Shown: positions 62,751 to 64,000 of the stretch, piece by piece
Position numbering within the stretch: the first letter of the stretch is position 1
How the letters are laid out: each line of letters opens with the position of its first letter
DNA from: Telopea speciosissima
Taxonomy: Eukaryota; Streptophyta; Magnoliopsida; Proteales; Proteaceae
NCBI RefSeq assembly: GCF_018873765.1
Contig: NC_057919.1
Span: forward strand, 68,504,984 to 68,568,983
DNA length: 64,000 nt
Direction: 5' to 3'
Program-made: the position numbers and the translations under genes
The notes under the pieces: model-generated
What the model was told of the DNA's origin: nothing
Databases searched by the model: none
What the model saw: only the letters and a program-made list of their open reading frames with translations

Positions 62751-64000
62751 ATAAAAATACTTAGTTGGAACTGCCGTGGGTTGGGGAGTCCGCAGACAGT
62801 TCGAGTGTGGCATCACCTCTCCAAGACTGAGAATCCGGATATCATTTTCCTTGTCGAGACTAAGAGCCAAGAGAAGAGAGTAGCTGACATCAGTAAGAGG
62901 CTGCAGTTTGGCAATTACTTTGTAGTTAGTGCTGATGGTCTGGCTAGTGGCCTTGCTTTAATATGGCAGAATCATGTCAAGATCCAGGTAATCTCGGCTA
63001 GCAACCGCATCATAGACTGTAAAGTTGAGTCAGACTATGGGGAATTTTGGTTGAGCTGCATATATGGAGACCCGATTAGAACTCGTCGGGAGGCTGTTTG
63101 GAACCAGATCACTGCCTTTGGCAACACACGGGTAGACCCTTGGTTGTGCGTCGGGGACTTCAACTCATTCTTAGGATGGCACGAAAAGGCTGGGGGCAAT
63201 CGTACAGGGGACAGGGACATTGCCAGCTTTCGCGAAATGGTGCACAATTGTGGTCTTATAGACCTGGGTTCGAAGGGGCCCCAATACATTTGGAACAACA
63301 GGAGGACTGGAGCGACAAATATCAGAATTAAATTGGACCGCGCTTTAGCCAATCTTGCTTGGCAAAGTAAATTTGAAGATGCGGCAGTGTTTGTCAGTCC
63401 ATCTATTTGCTAGGACCACTGCCCGTTAGTTGTTGACACTATAGGGGGCAAGGCGAGGGGGAGGAGACCATTATGCTTCAAGGCGATGTGACTCCGTCAC
63501 AATGGGTGCAAGGACGTTGTGCAACAGGCGTGGAACCAAACTCACTTAGCTCCATCTCCGACACAGTTGACGCAAAAACTGGACACTTGTAAACGTGATT
63601 TGAGGGTCTGGAACCGAGAGGTTTTTGGACATCTTAAGACCAATGTTCAACACTTAAAGCAGAAGTTGGAAGAGTTACAAGATCATCCTGCTGCTTCCTT
63701 CTGTCAGGCCACCGAAGCATAAACTCGCCAACAGCTTGAGGAGGCCCTCTTGAGGGAAGAGATCCATTGGAAGCAAAAGTCAAGAATAGAGTGGTTGCGG
63801 AATGGGGATTCCAATTCAAAGTTCTTCCATGGTGCTACAGTGGATAGACGCCAGCACAATAGGATTTTGAAACTGAAAAACTCTTCAAGGAACTGGACCA
63901 GAGACAGCACTGGGGTGAACTCGGTTCTCTTAACTCATTTTGCTCAGGCTTCCACTTCTGAAGGGGTCAACCAGGAGCAGCTGCAGCAAGCCTTGGTGTC
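62751..64000 (+). pseudogene. L1 ORF2 5' part: endonuclease domain
   Basis: Reads KILSWNCRGLGSP, then PDIIFLVETKS, WLSCIYGDP, PWLCVGDFNSF, RLDRAL-like KLDRALAN and, after a stop, DHCPLV. These are the ordered motifs of the L1 apurinic-type endonuclease that nicks target DNA. The expected start ATG reads ATA at 62751. Stops occur at 63411-63413, 63488-63490 and 63720-63722, so it is dead. The linker downstream (VWNREVFGHLK, WLRNGDSNSKFFH) leads toward the reverse transcriptase, which lies beyond 64000. Confidence 0.92.

Larger units (their letters stand above)
58885..64000 (+). mobile_element. L1-type LINE, interrupted, cut by the window edge
   Basis: A plant L1 non-LTR element. 58885-59607 and 62460-62750 hold the Pro/His/Ser-rich spacer end of ORF1 (zinc knuckle not seen, so the 5' part is missing or eroded). 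ORF2 starts near 62751 and runs off the right edge before the reverse transcriptase. The two LINE parts are split by an LTR-type insertion at 59608-62454, across which the Pro-rich composition continues. Confidence 0.82.

Overview
This window looks like plant nuclear DNA, most likely from a flowering plant and probably a dicot or basal eudicot. The evidence is intron-containing plant genes, a plant ribosomal protein, two plant-specific ERF-VII transcription factors, a DUF1399/GRDP gene, an Au-like SINE, plant RTE and L1 LINEs, a Ty1/copia element and many MITEs. The species cannot be fixed from the sequence alone.

Five host protein genes and one tRNA gene stand out. (1) A 60S ribosomal protein L19 gene on the minus strand (1564-4547), where five exons join cleanly into 207 residues. 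(2) A small predicted glycine-rich, possibly plastid protein on the plus strand (6263-6832). (3) An eight-exon DUF1399 (GRDP-like, At1g56230-type) gene on the plus strand (35557-39890), with a sense tRNA-Ser(GCU) gene inside its fourth intron (38064-38145). (4) and (5) Two group VII ERF factors on the minus strand (43678-44625 and 53992-54841). Both begin with the Met-Cys-Gly-Gly oxygen-sensing N-degron and both are split by one short intron. There are also a broken CDC5-like fragment (20540-20858) and a broken LRR receptor kinase fragment (about 51725-52642).

The rest is mostly transposon sediment. 5-20 kb: hAT-type MITEs, an RTE LINE with a SINE inside it, an Au-like SINE with clear target-site duplications, and a 1.8 kb element with long terminal inverted repeats. 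21-35 kb: LINE RNase H scraps, a Mutator-type MITE family (9 bp duplications), and a 7 kb Ty1/copia fossil that landed inside one of those MITEs. 40-43 kb: LINE tails. 45-54 kb: GATCGG-rich hAT-type MITEs with exact 8 bp duplications, and a 1.8 kb Pack-MULE-like element that carries the receptor-kinase fragment between about 300 bp inverted repeats. 56-64 kb: further MITEs and an L1 LINE running off the right edge, split by a 2.8 kb probable solo LTR with a 5 bp target duplication.

The genes do not form an operon-like unit. The most interesting structures are the receptor-kinase capture, the MITE families whose interiors are arrays of one short motif, the nested insertions with readable target duplications, and the two ERF-VII genes about 9 kb apart.
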